From: Neonectria sp. B-13 | Taxonomy: Eukaryota; Ascomycota; Sordariomycetes; Hypocreales; Nectriaceae | Direction of reading: 5' to 3' | Assembly (NCBI GenBank): GCA_002682825.1 | Contig: NOKP01000046.1 | Span: forward strand, 124,001-188,000 | Length of the DNA stretch: 64,000 nucleotides | Shown: in pieces, positions 11,315 to 22,705 of the stretch | How the letters are laid out: the number at the start of each line of letters is the position of its first letter | Numbering within the stretch: the first letter of the stretch is position 1 | Made by a program: the position numbers and the translations under genes | The notes under the pieces: generated by a model | Database searches by the model: none | The model's input: only the letters and a program-made list of their open reading frames with translations | What the model was told of the DNA's origin: nothing

Positions 11315-12091
11315 ACAACTATTGCGTCGTGGACAGCCCGGGCGTGGTGTAATAAGGTAGTAAGGCCAGGGAGTGTTCTTGCGTTTTGAGTCCGCGCCAA
11401 ACTTCACATGTCCTGACGTACTTAAATGGAGGATTGGTTCCGATATCACACCTAGATTCCAACATCGGCATGAGACCAAGAAAGACCGCAATCCCAAGGC
11501 TTTCTTCCTACATTGCTTGCGTCTAGGCAATCGCGGCTTATTTCAATTTCAATCATCAGTCCACGCGCCGAGACTAATACAGATGCACAACAACTGATTC
11601 TCGCTAAAGCTCACAGTTTATAACGGTTATCAAGTGACTAAACGGTGGGAGTTGGCGCTTAGAAACCGTCGCTGCGTGTGATGATTGATCGAAGAGCTGG
11701 ATTAATGAGGGTATTATCATCCCATTACTGTGCAAACATCCTCAAAGAGCAAAAAGAAAAGACATACAACAGTGAGGATTCCCCGGTCGTCACCGACCCG
11801 AGTACTAATTCACCGCTTCTCAGCTTGACTAAGGGAGAGCGGACGGGATCCCGTATTTTCTAAGAGCTATGGTCGTATGTGCTGACGATCGCTTCAGAAA
11901 CGGCTAAAGTCGGCGGCCAATCCATGCTGAGAGTAAGGCAAAAACAGACACAACAGTGAGGATCCCTCTGATGTGGTCTGAGAGGAGTGCGATAGAGTCA
12001 AAAGGGTGGAGTTGATCGGCGATTTTGAACATTACTCTGCCTTTCAACAGTGAAACCACTGGTGTCTGTGGCGATACTCACTACTACGATG
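11315..12091. other. Intergenic DNA, no gene recognised
   Basis: Only short frames are present. The phrase ACAACAGTGAGGATTCC-like occurs twice (about 11766 and 11950), a short direct repeat of unknown meaning. Confidence 0.4.
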
Positions 12092-15000
12092 CTAGTCCTC
12101 ACTCCCTCCACTCTGACTCTGTTCGTCAGGATTCTTGTCGGAAGTCAAAAAGTCGAATCTCCATCCTAAAATGCTCCTCAGAGACATCAGTGTTTTGTCT
12201 TCCCTTAACGTGAGTTGAGAAGAACGCGCAAGGTTTGGGGCGCTTTCATGTCTTATCAACACGAACACCAATTTGAGCAATCGTGTCTGACTCCTCAAAT
12301 GACGGAATGCACTCACTTGCCATTCTTTCCTGCTAGTACCTAAAACGAACCCCGACAGTGATTCTTGAGACTCAGCAAGCCGAGATTGAAAGTCCTGGGT
12401 AAGTATTTCAAGGCGTTTGCCTTGTTCTTCCTCTTCGACTTGAATTTCTTCAACATTTCCAGCAAACCGAGTGAGCATCCAGCATTTGCCCATAGTGTTG
12501 ACAACCGGTATACTTTCGATGATATAGCAAGTGTGCGTCTTTCCGAGTGCCTCGAAGGTTAAAAAACGAAGCAACTTGGCTGAGAGACGTAACAGAGTAT
12601 ACCAATACATGACTGAATAGTCAGGATCTAATGATAAATTCTCTGTTCCCCAATGTGTGAGACCGGACCCGAAAAATAATGACTCGACCATTTCATCCGT
12701 CAGGGCCTTCAAATATGTATTGATTAGTAGAGAACCACCAGTACTACACCAACAATTGCAGTCATCGCTGCCTGTGTTTTCAAATGCTTTATGGAAGAAG
12801 TGATCTAGGAAAGTTAGGAGCTCCAAGAGCTCTATCCTTGAATTCACCGTCCAAAGGTCGAGTTCCTTTACCAACCTGAAAATCAAGAAATGAAATCCAA
12901 CTGCTGAAGTATTGAGACCAAGGGACAATGAATCCATGACAGATTGATTTTGACAATAGTGCTAGAGGGGCCAGGATAGAACGCTAGGGCAGAGAAATGA
13001 CACGTCTATCTCTCCATATCCAAGGTATAGATAGGTCCCAATCCTGGCGACGTTGAGCGGGAGGAGGCCCTGTATGTTTCTGTCGTGTATGTTGGAAAGG
13101 CCAGACTCGAAGAAAAGTGAAAAATGGCCTATGTCTAGACCCCCACTCAAATAAACATCCTCGTAGTGTTCATATACAACGAGAAACTTTGGAACTTCGA
13201 CACCCTTGGATCGAAGTTTTTGAGTGACGAAAGATTTTCCGCGTCGAATAATCCTCCGTCTAGCAGTTCAATCCGGCTAAGTTCGTCTGCTGATAACGTC
13301 TCCTTCGCGATGGAATATAGCCTTCTTTTTCTGTCTGCCAGATTTGCTGCCAGGCGCTGACGACATTCGAGCGACGTCACTGTAATCAAGAACGTTTTAC
13401 TTGGATCCCACATAGCTCCACAATCGAGCAAAATTTGCACAGCCTCCTCGCAGCGAAATTCTAGTGCAAGTTCTAATGCTGAATTTATATGCCCTCTCGG
13501 GCCCAATTCTCGTCAACTAGTGTGAATCTGCCGGCGGGGAGTAAAATAGATAGTCTAATTAGCTAATCTGAAGACAAGTATAACATAGTTAGGCTACGGT
13601 ATCTTTCAAATATTGCGTCAAAAGACTTTTCCAATATTGCGCGCACAGTTGCCTCAGATTTCAATAAAATGGCTATTGTGAGCGGAGTCAGGTCAAGCTC
13701 TAGAGGCTATTAGTTTCCGCAAGAGATATAAAACTTGGACATTTTTTACAATTAATGAGGGCTGGGTTATTCATCACAAGGAGAGTGATCGGGAACCTTA
13801 CTTTGGTGAAGAGCTCCGTCTCGATGAAGAGCGAGATTTCTGCCGCCATCTTCCAAATTGATGAGTGGGCTGCCAAGGACCACCCAACCACTCGAGAGCC
13901 CGCGGCCAGCCTATCGAGGAACGTCCTTTCCCGTAAATCAGCATCGAAAGTCTCCACGAATAAAACAAATGATGCTTAAGTTGAACACATCTGACGCTTA
14001 CCACCCAACCTGACCAGTCTCTCCAACAGGTACGCCAGCGGATATTAATACCCTTAGTAGTTGGAAAATGTGGTAACCGGTCTTTTCTTGTTCTGAGGCA
14101 TTAGGGCAATCCCAACCTGCAGCACAGTGAGATTCAATGTGCTGGAATACCGTTAGCTACTGAGATTTTGGTTCAAGTATGGGTCGACGAGGCCAGTACA
14201 TGGAGAATTGTGCTCCCAGAGGTGTCTTGTCATGTGGTGAAGCTTGCCCGCTTCGGAAAAGGGAAAGTATCTGATTTCCCGCCGTAGTGAATTGTTCATG
14301 ATACTTCTTAGGTGGCCTGAGTGAGGCATGTGTCAGAATGGAGTTGAACAAACCATCGATTAGATTGAAGGCGGGGCTATAATTCACCACCCGAACTGCA
14401 TTCAATCTGGGACTAATGGGGAATCCGCCTGCTCCGCTTGTATATTATAAACTCATGTTAACCAGATGGGATACGACTTGGCAGAGTGAGAGTTTAAACC
14501 AAAGTCTAATCTTTGTGTGCTTTTGAGGTAGGTAAAAGGCGCAATTCTTTTTAATGCCGTGATAACTCGCGCTGTTGGGCACATCCACGAAGTCTCCCCA
14601 TCTGAAGGGTAGTATTCATAGATCTGGTGCCTCTGTTTCTCATACCACACCTGCAGACGGAAGATAGTGATGTTGATCGCTGGCTATGTCGCCTTCGAGG
14701 TGTTTCTGCAAGGTTGTTGTTCAACACATCGCACACTTTGCCTAGGGCTGCGGGCTTTGAAATGAGTTCGAGGTGAAGCCGAGATAGCTCTGTGGTGTGG
14801 GCGGTTTGCTATTGAAGAGATAAGTATCGAGAGGTGTGCTTCTAGAAGATATTGATATGTCATACCATGACCGTGAGCGGACTTTAGGTCTGCTGGTGCT
14901 GAGTTGTCAAAGGATCTGCAATGCTTGGAAATCGGCTTGGTTTTTCGATGCCATATTAACATTGGCGGAATCGATATTGCGACTTGTCGAGTCAAAAGCA

Positions 15001-15664
15001 GTCCAAACTTCAAGTGAAGTAGTTTTGATCTCAGGTTTCCAGCTGTGTAAGCGTGTTCCTGACTCGTCAGTCTGCTGTTGCAGACGACTCAAACTCCGGT
15101 TGGTTACTGAAAGTTGTGGGTGAATAGCAGTATTCAATTTCGCCAATTCTGCGGAGTGTAATATTCCAAGCTGACTGTTAATAAAGCCGGTTAGTATGTA
15201 GTTTATGATTCCGATGATGAAACTCACGAGTTGATGATTTGCAGATTCAGTTCGGTAGCCGTAATTAGCGAATTGACTCTTTTTGCATCTTGGACAAGTC
15301 AGCGCGTCGTATTCCAAAGTTCAACGCTTGTCCGGCATTCATCAACTTTTTTTGACGTCCTGCTGGGATGAGTCCTAAAATGAGTTGAGAAGTTCCTGAA
15401 AATCCTTGGTTCCTTGATACTTTTGGGTGATGTAAGACTGAAGGGTGTTGATTGTTAGGGCGTTGAGATTGGGAAGTGCTTCCAATCTGGGGACTTAAGA
15501 GATTGGAACACCTGTATAAGGTGCTGGATCTCAGATGAGATGGCGTCAAGATCTTTGTGACGACTCCGCACAGAGTCGACATAGCTATACAAGCCTCGAC
15601 AGACCTGGATACCGAGTGAGATAACGCCGACAGCGGTCCCGACCAGTGAGATCGGGTCCGCCAT
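12092..15664 (-). pseudogene. Ankyrin-repeat protein with fungal STAND-type N-terminus, broken
   Basis: It starts at 15664 with MADPISLVGTAVGVISLGIQ..GLYSYVDSVRSRHKDL, the typical opening of the fungal N-terminal (PigL_N / NACHT-ankyrin) domain. The next pieces lie in shifting frames: HSAELAKLNTAIHPQLSVTNRSLSRL with QTDESGTRLHSW (about 15170-15000), RVVNYSPAFNLIDGLF and FRSGQASPHDKTPLG (14405-14210), ankyrin-like SALELALEFRCEEAVQILLDCGA (13506-13430), then a C-terminal region ending LGKTHTCYI and a charged EEIQVEEEEQGKRLE segment. The latter resembles the tail of fungal ankyrin proteins (LGMTHTC). Some frame changes may be introns, but several lack splice signals and carry stops, so I call it a pseudogene. 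Such proteins are used in non-self recognition; that role is inferred from the family. Confidence 0.65.
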
Positions 15665-15929
15665 GTTGCGTCGTAGATTTGAGAAGTATGAAAGCTAAAG
15701 AAGTCGACTGAGACAGGAGATGATGATGACAAGACGAAAACCAATGGAGGGTAATGTTGCCCGCATCACATAGTAAGGCCTTATGTGGTTCGCAATCAGG
15801 CTCTAAGGCTTTAAGCCTTAACTTGATCTAACGTAGCATTACGAAATTGGAACGCGCCTGCTTCTGCATACGCCACTCATATTTTTTAAAAGAATTCAAC
15901 AGTGACTGGAGTAGCAGAAATCTGCAAAA

Positions 15930-16175
15930 TCAATGACCACTGTCAACATATGAAGGTTGAGGACTAGAACGTGAAGAATAGGTGGCAGACAGCGACAGTC
16001 CAAGGTCCATCTCCTCGGTGGGAATCACGGACATGTTGGTGATCTCCTTGAGATTCTTTCCGTCGAAGTAGAAAGCAACATGCCTGGCATCATAGACGAG
16101 ACTGGCGGTGCAGTACTCCTCGTTGTATAGGTCAACTGTGTTCTGTATTTGGACACCTTTTATTAACCTGATCAA
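15930..16175 (-). pseudogene. Unassigned short coding remnant
   Basis: An 81-codon frame with protein-like content (YNEEYCTASLVYDARHVAFYFDGKNLKEITNMSV). The alternating strand pattern suggests a beta-sheet protein fragment. It has no recognisable family, and no exons are seen upstream. Confidence 0.3.
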
Positions 16176-16179
16176 GATT

Positions 16180-17243
16180 GCTCACAATCTCCCTCACATA
16201 TCGCTCTTCTCCCTTCCATTTGCAGAATACCTGGTTAAGAACCAATGCCTTACTGTAGTGACTTAACGCCTCTACCCGCTCTCATAACCCAATATCAGTA
16301 GGGAGAACATTCACTGTAAATCGCCCCCGGCCCTCCCCCTCTTATAACTGCAGATCAAACCAGTATTACCATCCACTAGAGCACTATATTGTTTTTTTAT
16401 GCTAGACCTATCCATGACTACCCTGAGTAATAGGTCCTAGATGGTTTTATATTGACTTCCCCTCTTAACTCACTCTACATTAATAACTGAATGACCTTCT
16501 CTAAACTCTATTCTTACTCCTTCTTTAACATAAGCTCTATTTCTTCTAACTTCCCCCCTTTTCATAAGTACACAAGAAAGCATACCATGCCTATCTATAT
16601 AGCTTGAAAAGAACGCCTTACTAACAGAGACTCAAATACTCTTGTTTCTATCCCCTAGGATATTAATTTAGGGTCAACTTTACTGCTTCAGGCTAACACT
16701 CCAATGAGTCTATTCCTCCGTTCCCATAGTGCCTCTTGGGTCGCCTGACGCTAGTAACGGTCTACAGTTGGCATAGATCTCCGGGTTGGTGGCGATGTCA
16801 TAGATAAGAACTCTTTCTACTTCTTTGCAATCGCACTCCATCATTCATTAAGATCGGAATGATATAAGCCACTCTTTACATACACTCCGGTCCTCAATTG
16901 AAATGACCGGCACGTCGCTTACAGTTGATAATCGCGTACGCTTGATCTTAACCATTTTCCCCTTCTCAGCCTTATCAAATCTGTACTTTTGAGTCCTGGT
17001 ATTCTGGAGGCTATGCGTTGATACGGTCTTTTCGTGATTTGCTGGTCTTGTGATGTCAGTTCGCGTGGTTATGGAGGAGGAAAGAATTGAGGGGCGGGAA
17101 ATCGGCCGAAATCGGCCAGTATTTTATAAGTACCCTAGACTTATACTACCGTACTCCGTACTAAGCCAACAGATCCCTGTCTTAGCCTGCATAACACGTC
17201 GTCTTGTCCCAAGAGGAACAGATCCCGCACGACTTAAATAATA
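16180..17243. other. Gene-poor DNA, no gene recognised
   Basis: Moderately AT-rich sequence with stops in all frames. A transposon remnant is possible, but no domain could be read. Confidence 0.4.
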
Positions 17244-17271
17244 CAAACAAACAAACAAACAAACAAACAAA
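17244..17271 (+). repeat. (CAAA)7 microsatellite
   Basis: Seven uninterrupted CAAA units. It lies upstream of the BTB gene, close to the left limit of the duplicated segment that recurs at 53.1-55.9 kb. Confidence 0.9.
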
Positions 17272-17665
17272 AGCCAACAGAGCCTTAATCGCCAACACAT
17301 CTGCCGCAAAAGTAAGGCCCCAAGTGCGGGCAGCGAGTGGCGGAAAGACTGAGATTGTCATGCTTCCGTTATCGAGAGGCTGTTGCCCCTCCGTGTCAAG
17401 TACATAATATGAAGTGGTTGCAATGACAACGTGGCACCAATCGCCCAACCCAGTATTAGAGTGGTTCCTTTACAGGTCTTGCGACGTGTGTACCGAATAG
17501 ATGATGTCCCACAACGCCACTCACACCACAATCGAAGCCACTTACGCATCGTCATGTGCCAAGTTTTCATGTCTTCAGAGATCCAATCCATATCTCGAGT
17601 CACCAAACCGAAGCATACATTTGGCTCTTTCTGAGCTGCACTCCCAACTTTGTGCTTTGAACGAG

Positions 17666-18867
17666 ATGGCCAACCCCCAGATGCATGAAATCGACACAAA
17701 GGGCGATACCCTCTTTATTCTGCGGAATCCAGATGCCCCGTTTGCAGTATCCTCTGCCGGAGAAGAATGGCTCAACGCATTGCCACAGCATCAATCTGGC
17801 GAATCGAAGCGCCAGGAAGCTTCTATCACGTTTTTCAAAAACGATTCAACCGACGATACCAGCAGCCCTAACGACGTGTCGCTTATGACTCCGGTAGAGG
17901 AAGAAGAAAAGGAGATCCAACTCAGAGTATCTTCACAAACTCTTCGCATTGTATCGAAATATTTTGAACGAATGATGTGCGGAGACTGGAATGAAACACA
18001 CCCAGGGCCTAGCTTTAAGTACACGGTCAAGGCGACAGATTGGGACCAAGAAGCTCTGATTATACTGATGAAAATAATCCACCATCAGACTCGGTCAGTG
18101 CCCCGAACAGTAACTGTTGAGATATTGGCCAAAATTGCTGTGCTCGTTGATTACTACGATTGCCGGGAGGCAGTTGAGCCATGGGTGGAGATTTGGGTCT
18201 CCAACTTGGGGGCGGAAGCATCTTCCTATTACTGCAGAGATCTCCTATTGAGGCTCACGGTAGCTTGGGTTTTCTCCCAACATGGTATCTTCCGATTCTT
18301 GACCAAGGTCATCATCGAGAGGAGTCGGGGTCCCATACAGACCATGGGCCTAGCAACACCAAAGATTATCATCGGTTAGCCATCACACCGCAGCGTATGA
18401 GATGCTACAGATTCTGACTAAACTGACTAGATGCTCTCGAGGAAACGAGGAAGAGTGCCATTTCAGATCTGATTACACGCCTCCAGTGTTTGTCAGATCA
18501 TCTATACGTCGGCGAAGGTGAATGCCCCTCATTCGAGTGTCTCTCAATGCAGCTTGGGTGTATTGCCAAAAATCTATTCGATAACGGTCTTCAACCACTG
18601 CCTGAGGCTCCCTTCGCTGGATACAGTGTCTGTGCCTTGGGGGAAGCTCTTCTCAATTTCCAGTATCCGCGTTGGACTTGCAAATTTGGCGGGAAACATA
18701 TCGAAATCCTCGAGCAAAACATTCTTGCCGCGTTCAGAGAATGTTGCAAATCTTTCCAAGGCGGGTTGGGTATGCGCGAGTTCCAACAATCACCATCTGA
18801 ATGTAGGCTAATAATTCCTTATGGATTCGGTTTTGGGTCACTTCGGCTGACTTATGCAGTAGAGTAA
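17666..18867 (+). CDS. BTB/POZ-domain protein, 2 exons
   Basis: Exons 17666-18374 and 18431-18867, joined over a 56-bp intron (GTTAGC..ACTAG, with branch-like CTGAC). The join makes codon GAT (Asp) and continues DALEETRKSAISDL, giving 381 residues. The start MANPQMHEIDTKGDTLFILRNP is typical of the fungal BTB-like family, in which a core of the form ..IQLRVSSQTLRIVSKYFERMM follows. It has a long insert (residues about 35-90) between the first strand and the core. These proteins act as protein-interaction adaptors; the partner is unknown. The frame is intact. An inverted, damaged second copy lies at 53120-55861, and comparison with it supports the exon-intron structure. Confidence 0.85.
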
Positions 18868-19511
18868 ATGCTATGTTAAGCAGAAAGTTTTCGTGAGCAG
18901 TAAAGAAATCACTGAAAATGAAAGACACAGGTATTCTATTGGAGTTAGTGGCGCCAGTGAGGACGAAGTGTTAGACAGTACTAGGAGTAATAGTTATCCC
19001 AAAACTCCAAGGTTTGATAGTTTCTGTCATTATAGTGAGCATATTGACCGTAGTGTTTCTCAAAGATATCTAGGCTAGCGTTGTCAAGGTAAGTCCTAAC
19101 ATTGGTCCCGATTAAGTAAAAATACGTTACCTAACTGAACACTTGCAAACGCTTAGTAAGTAATTGTCGGTAGGAACCCGACTGTAGGGCCTGAGTTTAT
19201 GTATGGTGATAAGGTCAACACCTAGCCGTGACTCCTTATTATGGAGCTGATGTGCTGGGTCATTATGGGTGTTTTTCAGGTGCCTTGTGAGTTAGAACGG
19301 CTTTTGCAAAGTCGACGACACCAATGGCCCATGGGAGTAAATGGCTGAGCCCTAAAGATATCTTACTACAGGGTAGTCTGAAGAAAATGTCACGTCCCGG
19401 TCGTGGCAGCAGATATCTTGCAAGCAAGCATCCAACGCATTCATGGAAAAGGATAGAAAGGAAGGGAACATCATTGTGTACATAATAAGGGATGTTCCCC
19501 CCGGAGCTTGC
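18868..19511. other. Intergenic DNA, no gene recognised
   Basis: No frame of convincing coding character is present between the BTB stop codon and the aldehyde dehydrogenase remnant. Confidence 0.5.
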
Positions 19512-20523
19512 TTAGTTAATTACCTTGTTTTCTCGACTTTTTCCTATCTTTTGATCTGTCTGGTTCACGGACCCTTGAAAGACCTTCTGTTCAACAGAAA
19601 AACACGCATCTACCCAGAAAGTACAGAAGGAGTTGCGATAGTTTATTCCTTGGATTGGGCTGCGTAGCTCATCGATCGTGAATTTACCATGATACTTAGA
19701 ACGTATGGCTCCTTGCACAGCCAAGTGAAGATCGGCGTCTTAAAAGACGATAAAAGGCGCGTTGCCGCCAAGTTCCATGCTGACTTTCTTCATCGTCTTC
19801 GCCGCTAGACCAGTCAACATCTTTCCGACCTTTGTCGAGCCCGTGAAGCTAAGCTTCTTGACTACCGGACTAGAGGTAAGCTCAGAAGCAGCACACTGAT
19901 CTTTGGTCGGTACAACATGAATAGCCATAGCGGGAACTCCAGCCTTAAGCGCCAGCCTGGTCAGAGCCAAGGCCGTGAAGGGAGTTTCGCTCGGGGCTTG
20001 ATCACCACTGAACATCCGGCAGCCAGAGCCGGGGCGACCTTTCTGGCGATCATGGGGGCGAGGAAATTCCAAGGAGTGATGATCCCACAGACTCCGACGG
20101 GCTCTTTGAAGGTCAAGACAGTGGCGTTCCGGATCGACGAAGGGATCACATCGCCGTAGCCCTGCGTGGCCTCCTCGGCAAACCAAGACATAAAGGACGC
20201 GGCGTACTTGATTTCGCCGCGGGCCTCGTCTATAGTTTTGCCGTTTTCCAGAAAACAAATCTTGGCCACTAGCTTCCCATTAGCAAAAGGCGTTCTGGCA
20301 CACTGAGATGTTGGCCTGGGCTCCAGTAAACGGGGCACCAAGTGGACAGAAAAGGTGAAAACACCATACAGTCATCCTGATGGTTTAGAATCAAGTCATT
20401 CCATCTACTTAGTTGGGCTCCTCGCTCTGCTCCTGTTGTCGCGGCGTAAAATTTCTTTTGCTCTCCCTTGGCGCTTAGGATGGCATCGACGACGCCATCG
20501 CGGCCGAAGTTTGCACACTCCAA
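19512..20523 (-). pseudogene. Succinate-semialdehyde dehydrogenase-like pseudogene
   Basis: Readable blocks on the minus strand, in order: [58 protein letters not shown] followed by [46 protein letters not shown]; and SMELGGNAPFIVF. These are the N-terminal NAD-binding half of an aldehyde dehydrogenase of the SSADH type. At least two frameshifts separate them. A TAA stop sits in FIVF-stop-DADLHLAV, where the family has an acidic residue. The catalytic Cys region and the C-terminal half are missing. In intact form the enzyme oxidises succinate semialdehyde to succinate (GABA shunt). This copy cannot be active. Confidence 0.82.
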
Positions 20524-20589
20524 TAGAACAGTATCTAAGGCCAGTTCGTAAACAGGGAATTTGGCGTCGAGTGGTCGGGTCTTTGAATA

Positions 20590-21423
20590 TCACCAATCAC
20601 CGAGATCATGGAGTTTGGAACAAAGGAAGACGTATGGTTTCAATACAAGGTACCCGAATTCTGGTTTCTCGAGAGGGAGGGGCTGCCGGGCAGCGGCCTG
20701 TTTGGCATCGAGTACAAAACGGTTACAATATCCTCTCCAGTCTTTCTGCCTTGGATGAGAGCGAGGCTCGAGGTGAGGGGAGAAATGTTCAACCGAATTA
20801 AAAAGAAATCGATTCTCTAAGTGAATTGGAGCACCTCGACCACGATGCATTCATCAATGCGACGGGGTCTGGGTCCAGGGTCCTGAAAGATGTCGCGGAT
20901 GCTTCTTTGACTCCGTTCCGCTTGCAGTCCAGCATCATCGAGTCAGAATTCGACAGATCGTTCATCTATCGCGGAAGAGACGGCTACTACCTCAATATGT
21001 TCGGCCGTGGGGATGGAACTGCCTGCATTGGTGGTATCAAAGCGCTTGGGAGCGATGATCGAAAAGTATACAACCATGATCGACGAGCGGTATTCATCTC
21101 AAACGACCCCATGGGCTTGCAGAATCGCTGACATCCATGGCAGATCTTAGCCCGAGGCTGTCAATTGTTGCCGACCATCCTTCTGTCGAGTAAGCCCGAG
21201 GACTACAATATCCTCTACGACATCGGAACCACCTACTGCTTTCGCTCCAAGGAAGACAGTGGTAGTAGAGTTGAGAAAGAGCTCATTGGAGAGCAAAAGG
21301 TTATCCACGCTTATGGTCAAGTCAAGAACCCGGTGGTTATACTTGCAGTTTTGGAATTGTGAGAAAGGCCGCTGAATTGGTGGCTGACTATGTGTATCAG
21401 ACACCTGTGAAGAGCAAGATGTA
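20590..21423 (+). pseudogene. D-amino-acid-oxidase-like FAD enzyme, pseudogene
   Basis: Blocks in order on the plus strand: GLFGIEYKTVTISSPVFLPW; then after a frameshift near 20815 NATGSGSRVLKDVADASL, FRLQSSIIESEFDRSFIYRG, NMFGRGDGTACIGGIKALG; then EQKVIHAYGQV; and finally, in another frame, RKAAELVADYV to VKSKM. These match the middle and C-terminal parts of DAO-family flavoenzymes (N-C/A-TG-G-S-x-L, the substrate-domain strand, GDGT..IGGIK, HAYGxGxxG..L..G.A..AAELV). The glycine-rich FAD-binding N-terminus is not found, and at least two frameshifts are present. It is divergent in neighbours from the SSADH remnant, which lies on the other strand. Confidence 0.75.
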
Positions 21424-21822
21424 ATTTTGGGGGGGTTTGAGCAGCTGCATGTGGATTAAATAGCGTTTCTCAGCTACTCAAGTAACGAGGTACTGTAACC
21501 CTTAAATCGTGAAACTGCTCGTCGTTGTTGTGCCCTCGCCGCCTTTGACTTTTTGTGATTGAATCTCTTCCCATGTTCAAAAAGCAGCCAGAGATACATG
21601 GATGGGAGGAAAGCACTTTGATCAGCCTTATGGCCTAGGAAAGTGCGCCAGTCCAGGAGCCGCTTAGTATGACATTCGGGACGGTTTTACTAGATGAAGG
21701 ATCTCGCACATGGTTTGAAATTGCATCGGTCTAGATTTTCAAGCTACAGAAATAGAATACACTCAACATAAGGGTCTACAGTAGAGACATCGGCTGCTCT
21801 TGTACGCATTACCAAGCCACTA
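21424..21822. other. Intergenic DNA, no gene recognised
   Basis: About 400 bp without a plausible gene, between the 3' ends of the flavoenzyme and permease remnants. Confidence 0.5.
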
Positions 21823-22620
21823 TCAGCTCTCATTCCCCACGTTGGTCTTTTCCCCCTTGTGCTTGGACAGCATTTCCATTACTTCTACCCTGAACGACTT
21901 GGGGGCGTCTTCATCAATGCTTGATTCATAAGCATCGATCAAAGGCCGTTTCCGGCAACTAGGCCGGACAGGGTGGGGTCGTTCGAAGGGATGATGGTAC
22001 CGACGCATAGAGCGCCGCCGATGAAGAAGAAGGCAAACCGCTAATATATGGTCTTGAATGCCTTTTTGACGTAGACGTGAGAGCGTTTGGTTTCTCCAGC
22101 AATCATGGAGATGTATTCAGGCCCCACGATCATAAGGGCCGTAAACCACAGACAAGCCAAGAAGCCCTCGAACTTGCCGAGAGAGCCAGTTGTAATCCAT
22201 TCGGAAAGGGACCTGGGTTGTTCCAGTGCCGAAAGCCGTAGCGTCGTGTTGAGGATTGCCGCCGACCATGGTGACGAAGGTAAAGCGGAACAGAATTACC
22301 ACCAGGACGACCTTTCCGGTTGATAGCCAAAACTCGATTTCACTGTAGTATTTGACGGAGAAGACTGGCAGGCCCGCCCTTGAAGAGCGCCAAGCCGATG
22401 CTGACGAACAAGGCCGCGCCAATGGAGCCGCCGATGGCAAACAGCTGGACCTGACGGCTACCCACACGCCGGTGCAAGCCATTCAGGTTCTCGATAGTTT
22501 GGCCCTGCTGGACGTCATTCTGGGCATCACCGCACTGGGGGCTAGGCCTTTCTTGGTGTTGTTAGGTGTCATTATCTTTGCAACTGAGTTCGGGGCGTGG
22601 TCATGGAGGAATGTGTGAGA
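21823..22620 (-). pseudogene. Amino-acid permease pseudogene with internal deletion
   Basis: The minus strand carries the N-terminal part GLHRRVGSRQVQLFAIGGSIGAALFVSIG..FKGGPASL, typical of the first membrane span of fungal amino-acid permeases (RxxQLxAIGGSIG..LFVxxG). This is followed directly by YYSEIEFWLSTGKVVLVVILF and FVTMVGGNPQHDA, which belong to about span 5. Spans 2-4 are therefore deleted. After another frame change come YGFRHWNNPGPF and FFFIGGALCVGTIIPSNDPTL, then an early stop and a hydrophilic end. Frames switch at least twice. The intact protein would import amino acids across the plasma membrane; this one cannot. Confidence 0.8.
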
Positions 22621-22705
22621 GCTGGGCTTAAGGCCCAGCCCTCGGGATCATATACCAGCTGTATGCCTAAGGCATCCGGGATCGTTATAATCCCTTCTTT
22701 CCGCG

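Noticed and set aside
17501..17665. Upstream ATG that would extend the BTB protein by 55 residues
   Set aside because: The extension has no family similarity, while MANPQMHEID at 17666 is the usual family start. Homology of the upstream DNA with 55.5 kb is due to block duplication and does not show coding.
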